DNA of 64,000 nt. Source: Conoideocrella luteorostrata. Lineage: Eukaryota > Ascomycota > Sordariomycetes > Hypocreales > Clavicipitaceae. Position numbers and translations under genes: made by a program. Below, one piece after another: positions 33,115 through 45,000 of the stretch; the stretch's first letter is position 1, and each line of letters starts with the position of its first letter. The stretch is from the NCBI GenBank assembly GCA_032433595.1, contig JASWJB010000040.1, positions 124,001 through 188,000 of the forward strand, written 5' to 3'. The notes under the pieces were generated by a model. It saw only the letters and a list, made by a program, of their open reading frames with translations. It did no database searches and had not been told where the DNA came from.

Positions 33115-34310
33115 TTATTAAGCAAATTGATCAATTTACTGTGCGCCATCAAATTACGGTGTAGATATGTGGAGATATTATTACTTATTGTCTCATCCTG
33201 GGGTCTCTCTCTTCTTGCTTTGCTTACCCTGTTTCAAGAGGACTGCCTCAAATATGTCTCTTTAGCACTTTTACCCGATCCAATCAGAAACAGCATATAT
33301 TTCATAGAGCCGAGACGCTTTAATTTACTTGTGTGCTCAGTATTGCTCTGGGTTCACTTAAACAACTGCGTTGCAACTGTGCTTACTTGGCTAATGAACA
33401 GAAGTTCCGTGCTGCTGGGCTATTATATTTGTCACATTAAGCATTACTAAGTCAATTGGACAGCCTGAAGGAATGATATAAGACTGCCCTCCTGTGTTCT
33501 ATGAAGAGACTTCAACTAACTTCAGGTCTAAGCTTGATGCTTCTCACTACACTACTCCGTATTGTTAGTGCTCCTCCAAGCTTAGATAGTTGCAGCCGAG
33601 CTGGCCTACATTAATAAGTCCAGCCTAAATCTTCTTTTTTTTCCCCAAGTTGATCTGACGTTCAGTCCTGTCGCACGCCAAGGGTCAGCCGGGTGGCTGC
33701 GAAGCTTACTTCCTAAACGAGAACGAGTGGTGATTCGTAAGACACTAATTCTTGCAGCTAGCTGAATTTGGCAACTGAAAACGAACGGTGTTCGTAAGGC
33801 TCGCGGGACAATGAGGGATCGCAGCGGTCGACCAAGATTTTGTCGGTCCCAGCCCAGCACAATGTGATCAATTCATCCCCCCAGACTGTGCAAATGTGCT
33901 CTTTTCATCGCCTCCCGTCCCAGATATGAGAGCTAACCAACGGTGCCCGACTGACATGAAGTTTACGTCATGAGAGGCTGTCGTGCGACGCGAGTGGGGC
34001 GGGAATGACAAATGAGATTGACTCCATTGGGGGAATGCCGAGCTCCGGCATTCGGCTTCATGGAATCTTACCAGCTCATTAACATCTTAATCTCGCCCTC
34101 CGTCCTTACCCCTCATCGAAGTTTCTATCAATTTTACTTACTCCATCCCCACCTCTTCTGCTCAATACTTACCGGAAGCGCCTGCGTCCACGGATCAGCT
34201 CCTAACCTGCTCGCTGTAGAAGAGTTGCTGTTGTACCGCGTCACATTGCCCGATATCACACCACAGCTGTACCTTGACAGTTTAACAAAAAAAAACCCCC
34301 CACGACAAAA
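33115..34310. other. Intergenic region upstream of the M24 peptidase gene
   Basis: No gene was recognised. A 107-codon plus-strand frame (33127-33450) is hydrophobic and AT-rich but looks like random composition. Two similar words (GTGGTGATTCGTAAG near 33727 and CGGTGTTCGTAAG near 33785) occur 60 bp apart in the presumed promoter. Confidence 0.4.
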
Positions 34311-35015
34311 ATGCCTGAAGGTAAACCGACCGTCTCCGATGAAGCAGCGAGGGCATCTTATCTGCGCGATGCGGAAGGCAAAGCTGTCCAGCTCTTCGAG
34401 GCAATCGAGAAGGACCTTGTCCGCTCTGGAGTGTCTGAAAAGGATCTGAGCAAGGAGATTTATGATCTCGGGTTTAAGCTTTTCGATATTAAAACACATT
34501 GGCACAAGAGAGTGGTGAGAAGTGGCCCAAACACGTTGTGTCCGTTTGAGGAAAATCCACCAGACAGAATCATTGAGGAAGACGACATCCTGATTGTGGA
34601 TCTGGGGCCTGTCTTCGAGGCATGGGAAGCTGATTTTGGTCGAACATTTGTCCTCGGAAACGACCCCGCCAAGATCAAGCTGCGCGATGCGCTGGAGCCG
34701 ATGTGGCACAAAGTCAAGGCTCTATATGATGGCAATCCCGACATGACTGGCGAGCAGCTGTACGACATTGCCTGCGAGAATGCCAAATCGGACGGCTGGA
34801 TATTTGGGGCTTATCTTGCCGGCCACATTGTGGGTTCATTCCCTCACGAGCGCATTCCGCGGGATAAGATCAGCCTCTATATTACGAAAGGCAACGATAA
34901 ATCCATGAATTGCATCGGAAATAATGGGTTCAAGCGTCACTGGATCTTGGAGATTCATCTGCGCAATCCGGATGGTCGGTTTGGTGGCTTTTTTGAACAG
35001 CTGTTGACGGCTTAG
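34311..35015 (+). CDS. M24-family metallopeptidase-like protein
   Basis: Single exon, 234 aa, with the 'pita-bread' fold motifs of the M24 family (methionine aminopeptidase, aminopeptidase P, creatinase). Candidate metal ligands are Asp in IVDLGPVFE, Asp in ADFGRTF, His in AGHIVGSF, Glu in ILEIHL and Glu in GGFFEQLL. The full D-D-H-E-E set thus appears present. The protein is short because it has only the catalytic domain and lacks the N-terminal creatinase domain. I cannot say whether it cleaves Xaa-Pro peptides, acts on a small amide, or has lost activity. It begins with MPEGKPTVSDE and has no signal peptide, so it is probably cytosolic. It lies alone in AT-rich accessory DNA. The start is preceded by an A tract and a good Kozak-like context. 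Confidence 0.85.
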   Translation: MPEGKPTVSDEAARASYLRDAEGKAVQLFEAIEKDLVRSGVSEKDLSKEIYDLGFKLFDIKTHWHKRVVRSGPNTLCPFEENPPDRIIEEDDILIVDLGPVFEAWEADFGRTFVLGNDPAKIKLRDALEPMWHKVKALYDGNPDMTGEQLYDIACENAKSDGWIFGAYLAGHIVGSFPHERIPRDKISLYITKGNDKSMNCIGNNGFKRHWILEIHLRNPDGRFGGFFEQLLTA

Positions 35016-35769
35016 GTGTAAATTAAGTGCTGAGGCTTCTATAAATCTTTGCTAGGTGAACGCTCATTCCCTAGCTGCTACTAAGTCCCTCTTTAATCTA
35101 AATAGAAATCAACAACGCTTTTTTGCTTCCCTTACACCAGATGATTTAGAACCACTCCAAGTGACACGTATAGGGTGGGAAGTGGGAAGGATCCGTGGAT
35201 AAAAGAGTTTGTGAATAAGTCTCAAATTGGTTAATAACAGGTTGCAAATCAAAGTGATTAGTTCCGCTGGAGACCTGGATCAACTTGTAGAGGCTTTTGT
35301 ATGGTAAAAATAAATGGTTCAACTATCTATTAAAAGGTCATCAGGCATTGGCGAAGATGGTAGATCGTATGTCTCGTGAGGGGCTATGAGCTATGATACT
35401 GTGTGTGATTTCTATGGGCAGGTGAGAATCAGGGACTCTAGCCAAACGCGATTAATCCAGGTCTACAGTTCCAAATCTTATAGCTCCGAATACCAGTACT
35501 CACCTGCTGGATAGCTAATCCAATCTACTATAGAGTAAGCTTGTCGAGACAGCGAACCGGCAAAGTTTGTTCTAGATCCATTAAACAACTGATGACGGGT
35601 AGGCTAAGGTTGAAAATGACTGCGGTCGGCCACAGTTGATGGGTTACGTCGCTCCCGAAAAAGGAGTGTCAGGATCTAGACAAAACATCATCACAATCGA
35701 CCGGTCAGATTATCCCCCATTATCATCAATGTCAAGTCAAGTCAAGTCCTTTTATTTAGTCTATTGACT
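35016..35769. other. Intergenic region upstream of the protease pseudogene
   Basis: No intact gene was found. Parts may be decayed N-terminal exons of the subtilase that follows, since the expected Asp and His catalytic regions are missing downstream. I could not identify them securely. Confidence 0.35.
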
Positions 35770-36478
35770 GAGTCAAGCCGATAGTCCGGTGGTCGATGCG
35801 GGTAAATGCTCTCCCGGGAGGGAATCTAGTGTTATTACGGTTGGAGCAACAGACCATAGATATGATGATATTCGCTGGGAACATTCAAACTATGGTTCAG
35901 CGGTGGACATCTACGCCCCCGGCGTCGGGATCAGAAGTGCATAACGTGACTCTGACTCTGGATGGAAAGAACTTGATGGCACTAGTCAAGGTACGTGTGT
36001 ATTACATGACTACAGGCTCTATTCTAGATATTGAGGGGCTGATTATGATACCGCAGCTACTCCGCATGTTGCTGGCCTTGCTGCGTACATCATGGCACTA
36101 GAAAACATTGACCAGCCCGCCAAAGTTTTCGCTCGACTGCAAGATCTTGCTAAGCAGTCTGGAACCCATGTCTCTTGGAGTGCTCCTAATACGACCGATT
36201 TGGTCGCAAGCAATGGACTGGAAAAAAAACCGCGTACCAGTCCTCCTAAGAAGCTTCCTTGGATTTCTGAGGAGGAAAAAAATGTAGAGTCGAATTGCTT
36301 TTATACTCTTAGTAGCGAAGGATGCGGAACTCAAGTCTACTGCGAGGCTTTCGATTCAGAGCCTTATAAGTGGAAGAGGCGCTTCTTTAAAGACGCCAAG
36401 GAGTGCTTTGGAGCCTACGAATCACCAACAGTCTCGACCAAGCCATCAAAAGTCGCCACAAGCGGAAAAACTACGTAA
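35770..36478 (+). pseudogene. Subtilisin-like (S8, proteinase K family) protease fragment with an in-frame stop
   Basis: The C-terminal half of a secreted subtilase is readable. VITVGATDHRYDD is followed by SNYGSAVDIYAPGVGIRSA, then TAA at 35942-35944. The same frame then continues to the catalytic-serine motif GTSQ. Across a clean 66-bp GT-AG intron (35991-36056) it reads ATPHVAGLAAYIM. So the catalytic Ser region is preserved and one stop codon interrupts otherwise good sequence. The Asp and His catalytic regions are not recognisable upstream. After the protease core there is a Cys-containing extension (CFYTLSSEGCGTQVYC and KECFGAY), as in some fungal secreted subtilases. The final TAA lies inside a GTAAGT donor, so further exons could exist. 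A recent pseudogene is most likely; stop readthrough or sequence error is possible. Confidence 0.65.
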
Positions 36479-37201
36479 GTTGCGACCGCAACTTCTCGTT
36501 GTTAGACGCTATGATATGAGATGATGGATGGCTAAAAGCAGCTAAGGGATAAACTTTGAAATAACTCCATAACGTATCCTTTGAGGAGATAAGCAGGACA
36601 GCCGCAGATGAGAGACGTCACTACTTGTGCTCAAAGTAGCAGATAGATGAGAAAAATATGTGCATAAGTAGATTCTTTAACACTGTTCTTGATTCACAAT
36701 CATCGCCCGATAATAAATTAGCGTATTTTTACGGATCATTTGGGAGATGGAGCTATAGGATTAGCCGCTAAGCACCCTACTGTATTGAGAAATCTACCTG
36801 GGGAACCATTTCTGTTGTATTTGAAACATCTCCTATGAGCCTGGCCTAATCGCTTCCTAGTGCTCGTTGCGAGTCTGCTGCTGGTCCCTTGCCTCTTCTG
36901 CCCTTACGCGGTCTCGCGGCGAACTATCTCACAATTAACAGCAAACCCGTTCTTAGTGTTAAGCATGAATTGCATTGATTATGGCTGGGTGTTTTTTTTG
37001 GGAAGAATAGAAAGAAATATGGAGGTTTCTGTTTGTAGCCACGATGGATTACTTTGAAGTTTTTGGGACTAATGTCTAAGATATTCAAAGCCATAGCAAT
37101 ATTATCACCTTATGCAAAGAAACGGGGCGATTCAAGATGGACAGACTTGAAGTCACTTCATGCTACGGTACAGACAGATAGGGAGAACAGTTAAATTTCA
37201 C
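36479..37201. other. AT-rich intergenic region
   Basis: Lies between the protease pseudogene and the regulator. No gene was recognised. Confidence 0.4.
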
Positions 37202-39493
37202 CTAGACTGTACCCAGACTCTTCTGATTCTCCCAGGTGGAAATGATAGCATCCTTTGACTTCCCGGATGTGAAATGAAACCCAATTTCATCTATAATGTC
37301 AACACATTTGAGAGCCCTTGCCCTGACTTCTGCAGAAACGGCTTCTGACGCAGTGATGAATGCTGCCCAGGCAAGGCTCGGCGTAAAGTCCTCATCTGCA
37401 GCGAGGTGCTCCAGACATGCCTCTAAATGAGCCAAGGCTTTGAGGATATTATCTTGAAGAAGCCTGGGGCTTACGTCGTAGACTCGGCGATAGAAGTAGA
37501 CAACGAGAGCCTGATGCAGCGCGCCAATCATGAACTGTGTCTGGGGGTGCTCTATCAAGCTCACGTTTGCTTGATTTCCTTGTTGACTGGATGTCAACCT
37601 CAGTTCGACATCTAGACACCAAGACCAAACCCTCTTCTCCAATGTCTTCGTATGTCGCTTCAGCTCGCGCGACAAGTTGGTATCATGGTCAATGCGCTGT
37701 TCAAGATGTGCTATCTCATTTGCAAGGGACGTCGTTTGCGCCAGGAGCGTCATTAACGATTCGGGCACTCCATGTATAGTGTAATGCAGTGTCTCAGGCC
37801 AACGACCCTGGATTTCGAGATGGAAATCTCCATATCCTATCTCTGCAGTCTTCTCGTAATCGGGATCGAGACCGACGTTTAGTGCCCCCTGACCGATTCG
37901 AAAGGTCCTTGACTTAAAATGGTCTCCTTGAACCACTGCTCCATCACATGACTGTTGCTCGACCGCAGGTATGCTCTCTGCAATCACTCGCAGATACGTG
38001 TACACGTGGTGCAGAATCCGAGTGTGGAGAGCTCTGGGTCCATGGTGTCCCTGAAATCGCATTAGTCGTTCGGCATCCAGGAGGTATCGCGGGCCTTTGC
38101 CATCTCGGAAGATCTGTGACTCTGTCAGTACGTTTCCTGAATAGGGCTTCTTCCAAGATACCGTACCGATGTTAAAGCCATGATGAGGAGAGCCATTAGC
38201 AAGTGCTCGTATTCTGTTTCTTCAAATTCAACCATGTCCAACTTGAGGGCCATGTCCAAATAATATCTTGCACTCGTCTCGTGTTGCGTTCCAACGTCGC
38301 GCCAATGATCAGAATTCTTCTGGTCTGCCTGTGTTCTATGGAAATGAAGCGCGCTTTTGGAAAGAACTGCATACAATATAGCCTTACGAACATTTGACGC
38401 TGTCCCAAGCAACGTAAGCTCGGCAAATATTTGAAAGGCACAGGGAAGGAATACGAGCTGCCAGGGAGATGTTCTCCTAGCCTTGATTGCCGCGGTCATA
38501 GCGTCGATGTGCTTTTTGTAGTAGCGGAGCAATGTTGGAGCTCCTTCCAATAAGCCACACTTGGCAGAGCTCTGAGTAGGTGACGATGCGAGTAGAAGAG
38601 TGTTTGAGGTTCCATCCTCATACTCATTGTCGCCCTCGTAGCGAATCCCTTCTGATGCCGGCGGACATTCACCCCCTACCCGAGGTTCAGTCCTAATTTC
38701 CGTACACGGAAGTGTGTTCAAGTAGAGCTCCAGGGATGTATCGACACCAGAAAGTTGCTGGGCGGCTTGATCTGAACTTTGGTTGACGACGTGATCCATA
38801 TTTATCTCCATAGACATGTCCAGAGCTCCTAGGTCCACCTGATCGAGCTCAAAGATCCATTCATCGGACTGCGTGGTATCGGCATATGAATCAACCATAG
38901 CGTTGAATTTATCTCCTTGGTTCGAAATAACCGTCGAAGATGATGAATCTATATACTTGGGCCTATTTCTGGTCTTTGCGATTTGAAAGGCACCAAAGGG
39001 TCCAATGCAGACGTCAAAATCCTCATTGTTGCGAACTCTTCGTATAGCAGCATCCAGGCTGATCAAGACATCCTCGGCCGCTTGAGAATCTATGCTCTTG
39101 TCGAGCACACCACTCATAGACTCTCGTTCCTTCTCTGCTCCGCTTGATGAGCCTTGACTACGGATCGTGGTAACTTGAGACCTACCTGAGAGGAGTGGGA
39201 AGCGCCTCTTGGCAACATCGTTGCCTGACTCTTCCAAGTAGTGACCAGAAACATCACTAGCCCATAGCAGTTGAGGCGCATACCCGGGACAGGAAAGCCC
39301 GGCTTGCTGGCACATCTTACAGGATGGTCGCTTAGCAAGGAGTCAGTCAAGAAGTCGGGAGTGAAGCGGGTATGTGCCGTAAGAACGGGGCTTGGCCCAC
39401 CGATTCGTCACATTTCGTATGACGACTCCGACACCTTTGACAGCCTGTGAAGGTTCTTGTGCGCTCTACCCTGGTTCGGGATGACTTCGGCAT
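37202..39493 (-). CDS. Zn2Cys6 transcription factor
   Basis: Three exons (39493-39401, 39330-38167, 38113-37202) give 722 aa. The zinc cluster spans the first intron. The first part ends GCQRCRSRHTKCDES and the second begins RPSCKMCQQAGLSC. Together they give the six-Cys spacing CX2CX6CX6CX2CX6C of Gal4-type binuclear clusters. A basic N-terminus precedes it, a Ser/acidic linker follows (residues about 60-250), and a helical fungal-specific regulatory domain fills the C-terminal half. Such proteins bind CGG-containing sites in the nucleus and control nearby metabolic genes. The nearest enzyme gene is the aldehyde dehydrogenase, 0.65 kb away and read in the same direction. It could regulate that gene or the wider cluster; this is positional inference. 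The second intron uses GTACGG...GTCACAG and restores the frame. Confidence 0.85.
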
Positions 39494-40148
39494 CTTCCCT
39501 GATACTCTTTAGTTGGATACGATGACGGTGAGGACGAATATTGAACGAATTCAGCAAGGAAAACGTCCAGAGCTGTAGAACGCTTCCTCTCCTTGCAATA
39601 ATGCTTTGAGACGCTGTGTGTATAGTGTTGCAAGTGTGATAATGGGCTAGGAAGTGAAAGTGGAAGCGTGTTGGGAGGGGCATGTGTGACAGAGAACCTT
39701 CAGAGTTCTAGATTAGGCAATTATCCGCGAGCCCCCGCTCGTAAACCGGCAGGCTGCGTTGCCTCCCATCGCCCCACCACACCAAAGCACTCCTACTTTG
39801 TAGCCCAGTAATTTGCATTTCAGGAGAGGTTGCTACTATAGTTGCTATGCTTTTTAGTCTAAATAAGTTACTGTTTTTACATAAAAGAACAATAATTCCA
39901 TATAAAAAGAAATTATGCCTAGTGTCGTAAGCAGCTATATTGCGTGGGAGTGCCTAGGTAGAGGTCGAATTTTGGTGAGGAAATCCAGCGAACGTGGTAG
40001 AATTTGGTGTATGGTATGTACTGTGGCCGCTAACATTTGTTTATTTTGAACTAATAGGAAGGACGCGGCGAAAAGAATAACATCCATGGCACGTAGCACG
40101 CGGATCTGTTTGATGTAGCTTTCTTATAATTATAAACATATAGTGTTG
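39494..40148. other. Intergenic region upstream of the Zn2Cys6 gene
   Basis: Promoter of the regulator and 3' flank of the aldehyde dehydrogenase gene. No further gene was recognised. Confidence 0.45.
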
Positions 40149-41852
40149 TCACAATTTGTTGCCCATATTGACATGTACAGCTTTGATCTGTGAGTATGCC
40201 TCCAGGCCAGCCTCGCCGAGCTCACGCCCAATACCACTCTGCTTGACACCACCAAAAGGCACACGAGGGTCGCAGTCTTGGCTGCTATTGACCCACACCA
40301 TACCAGCCTCAATCTCAGCTGCCACCCGGTGCGCCCTTTCTAGATTGGTTGTGAAGACAGCTGATCCGAGACCATATGCTGTGTTATTGGCCAACCGGAT
40401 AGCCTCCTCTTCGGTCTCGAATCTGGCAATGGAAACCACGGGCCCAAAAATCTCCTCTCTGTAAATGCGGGCGGTGGGCTTAACGTCAACGAAGACGGTG
40501 GGTTCGATAAAAAAGCCCTTGCCCTGCCCAGCGTTGGAAGGCTCGCCTCCACAGGCCAAGGTAGCTTCACCCTTACCAATCTTGATGTACCCAAGAACAC
40601 GATCATACTGGTCTTTGGAAACTTGAGGGCCTTGGTAGGTGGTCTTATCCCACTGGCTACCGACGATGCTTGTGCTCTTGACCCGCTCGACGAATTTCTT
40701 GGTAAACTCATCGTATACATCGGCTTGGACAAGGATGCGGGAGGTGGCCGTACAGATTTGGCCCTGGTTGGACATGATGCCGAAATGCGACCAATTAACG
40801 GCCTGCTCCATATCGGCATCGTTAAAAACCAGTAGGGGTGACTTGCCACCAGTCTCGAGTGTGATGTTCTTGAGGGTCTTGGCAGCGGCGCTCATGATTT
40901 TAGAACCGGTCGCGGTCGATCCAGTGAAGGCAACCTTGTCCACCATGGGATGGGATGCCAAGACCGCGCCAGCCTCACCACCTGCACCGTTGATGACGTT
41001 GACCACGCCTGGAGGGAACCCAGCCTCTTTAATGAGCTCGGCAAGGAGAAGGATACTTAGAGGCGTCTGCTCAGCCGCTTTGATGACAACCGTGTTTCCG
41101 GTAGCCAGGGCCGGCCCGAGTTTCCACTGTGAGAGGAGTATTGTCAGTGATATATCGCCAAATTGTACTCATATTGCGGTCTTATTTGAGGCAGCTTACA
41201 GCAGCCATGCACAACGGGTAGTTCCAAGGTATGATTTGGCCAATAACGCCAATAGGCTGACGGATAGTGTATGCAAACTTCTGGGTGGTGGTGCCGATGG
41301 TCTGGCCAAACGTCTTGTCGGCCCACCCGGAGTAGTAACGGAAGACACCAACAGCCTCAACGAGATCGCCCTCAATAGCCTCAGCGTATGTCTTGCCTGT
41401 GGGAATACTTCGTTAGATCAGCTTGTCTCCCCTTGGTTTTCGGTCCGTACCGTTGTCCCAGGCATCGACCGTTGCGAACAGCTCGCGTTTAGCCTCAATG
41501 AGGTCTGCAAGCTTAGCCATGAGTCGGCCACGCTCCGAACCTTCGTGGTTCCTCCACTGCTTGAACGCAGTCTTGGCAGCCCTGACAGCACTGTCTACAT
41601 CTTCTTTGGTGGCAGCATGGACAGTCGCAATCAACTTTTCGGTCCTGCAAGACACCAATCCTGTCAGCGATTATGGCCGATTGACGTAGAAGGGAACAAA
41701 CTCTAGAGTCGATCGCAAACTTACGCAGGATCAATGCTCTCAAGAGTTCTGCCCGCTGAGGACGGGACAAACTCATTATTGATGAAGAGTCCGGTGGGCT
41801 GCATGTACGCCACACCATTCGGCGCCTCGATTTGGATACTGAGAGCAGACAT
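40149..41852 (-). CDS. NAD(P)-dependent aldehyde dehydrogenase
   Basis: Four exons (41852-41725, 41644-41451, 41396-41200, 41126-40149) encode 498 aa, the usual length. The catalytic Cys is at about 298 in GQICTATSR, and the general base Glu at about 264 in LETGGKSP. The cofactor loop FTGSTATG precedes them, and PWNYP with the downstream Lys (VVIKAAE) is present. The C-terminal FGGVKQSGIGRELGEAGL motif is complete. It oxidises an aldehyde to the acid. General sequence resembles fungal cytosolic ALDHs and does not fix the substrate. No targeting sequence is evident at the start (MSALSIQIEAPNG). It neighbours a DHDPS-family aldolase, a pairing also seen in sugar-acid degradation, where the aldehyde product is oxidised. 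All three introns are in phase. Confidence 0.93.
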
Positions 41853-42704
41853 GCTCAGAGTCGCGACTCCTGCTATGCTAGCCAGAGAGGAGTGAAAGCG
41901 ATGATAAGCAGTGACTTCGACACAGCTAGGTGGTCTGAAGGATGAAAATGGCTACGAGATAAAATGATGGGATGATTAGCCGCGTTGTGGGCAGCGCAGC
42001 TCCTCTTATTCAAGTCGTTGGACAGCATCGTCATCAGCCACGTCGGCTGCGCCAAGTGACAAGGTAGCTTTCGCCGACGGCTCCGAGTTAAGTCGCAGTC
42101 CATTGCTTGATCTGTACCGCCGGTGATACATGCCCATTCAGGACACGGATATGGGAATGGAAATGGGAACGGTTGGGTGGCGGGTCCACTCCAAGTTTAT
42201 TCTGCTGGTGTTAAAATGCATATGCCTGATCTGCAAGCCTCTTATTGCTGCAGCAAGTGTCTAAATGTAGCAGTCCTCTATCAAGGGACCTACCGACCAA
42301 CCTACGTGTGTTATTTTGCTTACATGAAGCTATGAATTTGAAGGCCGTGTTTGATAAGAGGACGGTGGAAAGTTGCCTGTTCCGGTATTGCCAGCGTCAT
42401 GTCGGGTCTCCACTCATCGGCATGGAACCTTGGTGCCACGCCATTAAATTGGATGGAACCATATTAACCAAATCAGCACATGCGACAGGTTGTCTATGGC
42501 TGAACAGAGCTTGGAAACTATAAGATGAACCCCGTCAAGTGTTAACTCATTTGCCCTTCATTAGCCAAAACACGTCCTTCAATAAAATTCACTAGAATCA
42601 CCCCTTTGCTAACCCAATTCACGTTTCAAAATATTGTTCGTCCCTGAATCTCCTGAAAACAACACATAATTTCCACCATATTTTGCTGCGAAGCTCAAGG
42701 CACA
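41853..42704. promoter_or_regulatory. Divergent region between the ALDH and DHDPS-family genes
   Basis: Shared intergenic promoter of two genes likely to act together. No confident binding site or TATA box was identified; no gene was recognised. Confidence 0.5.
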
Positions 42705-43598
42705 ATGGCACCTCGCGAGCTCACGGGTATCATGGTAGCCTTGGCCACTCCTTACAAGGCTGACGGCTCCATTGACCATGAAGCCATACACACCCACGTG
42801 AACCGCATGGTTGACGCAGGCGTCCACGGCCTTGTTCCCGGTGGCAGCACCGGAGAGTTCACCACCATGACCTTCGGTGAGAGAAAGGTGATGATGGAGA
42901 CCGTCATCGAAGCCGCCGCCGGCCGTGTTCCTGTTGTGGCTGGTATCGGCGCTCTGAACACATCGGATGCCCTCGATCTAGCCCGTCACCACGCCAAGGC
43001 TGGCGCCGATGCTCTCATGGTCCTCCCGCCGTTCTATGAGGCACCTAACTTGGTTGAGTTAAAGGGATACTTCAAGGAAATTCACGTGGCCTCGGGCCTC
43101 CCCCTCCTCTACTACAACATCCCCGGGCTCACTGGCAGTAAGCTGGGACCCAAGGATCTCGCTAGTCTGTCTGAAGTCGGCGTCAAGTACCTCAAGGATA
43201 CCTCTGGCGACGCCCCTGCCCTGACTGAGCTGCTGTTTGGCCAGGACAAGATCACCGCCTTCAACGGTTGGGACACCCTCACCTTTTATGGTATCGCTGC
43301 CGGCGCCAAAGGCTCCGTCTGGGGGGCTACGAACTTCATTCCAGAGCTTTCTGTTGCTCTTTGGAACGCGCTGGCTGTTGAGGGTGATGTCCGGAAGGGC
43401 CGCGAAATTTGGAAGAAGATCTGGCCGATTTGCAACTTTCTGGACGGACACAGCTACTACTCCTCTGCTGTCAAGTTGGGTATGGATCTACGCGGATGGA
43501 AGACCGGCGGAGTTCGCAAACCGTTCCACTCGTTGGCGAAGGAGCATCGTGCTGAGCTTGCCAAGTTGCTAAACAACGCTGGTATCAAGACTCTGTAA
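42705..43598 (+). CDS. DHDPS/N-acetylneuraminate-lyase superfamily aldolase or dehydratase
   Basis: Single exon, 297 aa, a full-length TIM barrel of the class I pyruvate-type aldolase superfamily. The substrate carboxylate-binding loop GGSTGEF is at 46-52. The proton-relay Tyr lies in LLYYNIPG (136-137). The Schiff-base Lys is K164 in KYLKDTSGD. Fungal members of this group include 2-keto-3-deoxy-L-galactonate and L-rhamnonate aldolases and 4-hydroxy-2-oxoglutarate aldolase-like proteins. True lysine biosynthesis DHDPS is absent from fungi, which use the aminoadipate route. A catabolic role on a 2-keto-3-deoxy acid is therefore more likely. It is divergent from the ALDH gene, fitting cleavage or dehydration followed by aldehyde oxidation. 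The coding part is notably GC-rich compared with the flanks. The exact substrate is unknown. Confidence 0.9.
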   Translation: MAPRELTGIMVALATPYKADGSIDHEAIHTHVNRMVDAGVHGLVPGGSTGEFTTMTFGERKVMMETVIEAAAGRVPVVAGIGALNTSDALDLARHHAKAGADALMVLPPFYEAPNLVELKGYFKEIHVASGLPLLYYNIPGLTGSKLGPKDLASLSEVGVKYLKDTSGDAPALTELLFGQDKITAFNGWDTLTFYGIAAGAKGSVWGATNFIPELSVALWNALAVEGDVRKGREIWKKIWPICNFLDGHSYYSSAVKLGMDLRGWKTGGVRKPFHSLAKEHRAELAKLLNNAGIKTL

Positions 43599-45000
43599 AT
43601 TGCACAGAAAAGTAAACGACGATGCAAAAACAACCGCTGGGGAGGAGCTAACATGGGCTGGCAAAATACATAGATGAATATCAACATGTTGTACTCAGCT
43701 ATGTATACTAAGCTATGCTACAGTAGAACTTCAAATCCATAAGCCAGAGTCTATATGTGCCGCGGTATTCGCTCTTTTGGAATTTTATGGATATTAACAT
43801 TGCTTTACTTCTCAGCTGCCCTGGACAACTGCTACTCAGGCTGCTGCTCTCATAAGATGACGTATAAAATACTACAGAGCATGAGTCATGCAATGCTTAG
43901 GCACATTGTAGTGTTGTATAATTTTCCAGCTTCATGCAAAGTATTTCATTTCTATCTCCTACACAGTTGATGGTTGCACTGATTGAATATTTTCCTAACA
44001 TGCAGGCGTGAAAAGCCGGTTCCGTTTCAATGTCAGCTTTTTTGGTTCTGAATCGAAATTATACAACAAGCCGCGGACGCAATCTGAGTTGTGGCGACGC
44101 TAAAAAACAACAGAAGAACAATGAAGCTGTTACAGAAAATCATTTTCGTCTGATTTAAACACGCGAGATTAATCGGTCTTGAACATGTTCAACAGACCCG
44201 GGCCATTTATGTATAGATGAAATAAGGTTAAAGTTCCATTAGTTATTCTGTAACAAACCCCTCAACGCCTCTACTGCGTTAGTCGCTCTGGTCTGCACAG
44301 ATCTCTTAGTCTCAAGGGGTGTCTTCGTTTTAACACGACGGTTAAAATATTCTACGCTAAAGGACGCTAGCAGCCTTGTAAATAAGAAACGGGCTTCAAA
44401 CCGCCTGAGATGCTGGATTGACGGAGCACCCGCACGAACACGAGGGTGCACATGGGCCAACCCATTGGTTGGTATCCGCGCGGACTGGCCGCCTCAATTC
44501 CAACGTGGCCTGACCCCTCTTTCAAATTTTATCTAGTCAAACTGTTCGACATGTGCTGGGACTTTTTTTTCTTGGTATTCATGAATAATCAGACGTTCTT
44601 CGATGCGCGTTGTAGTTGTCGTCGCCGCCCCACATGATGCCGCAGAGGCTAAGCACCCCGATGCAATTGCATTGCACTGCATTGTATTTGCTTTATGCCT
44701 GACAGTTTTGTATTAGTTATACCCGTGTCAGAACCGGAAGGTAGAGCACGTACGATTGTCCGATATACTGGACAAAACGCTCCTTTCTGTAGAGACACTC
44801 TTGGTCTTAGCCTAACCACTTGGCAAGGGAAATATTCTAAACCCGAGAGCTGGAAAACCGGTCCGATTGTTGTTGTTGCATGTATTTCAACTGGTATTTA
44901 ACGACCCGAGGCCCTTGCTTTTTCGAGATGAACTACTCTCTGAGGCGCTGCTAGCAATTCATTGCCCACATCTTGTCATCCGACTACGTAACTAATCACC
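43599..45000. other. AT-rich intergenic region
   Basis: 1.4 kb with only short overlapping ORFs on both strands. No gene was recognised. Confidence 0.45.

Noticed and set aside
40639..41706. 355-codon plus-strand ORF
   Set aside because: Antisense to the aldehyde dehydrogenase and runs straight across its introns; composition is that of a shadow frame.
42705..43598. Lysine-biosynthetic dihydrodipicolinate synthase
   Set aside because: Fungi make lysine by the aminoadipate route; the catabolic neighbourhood favours a keto-acid aldolase or dehydratase of the same superfamily.
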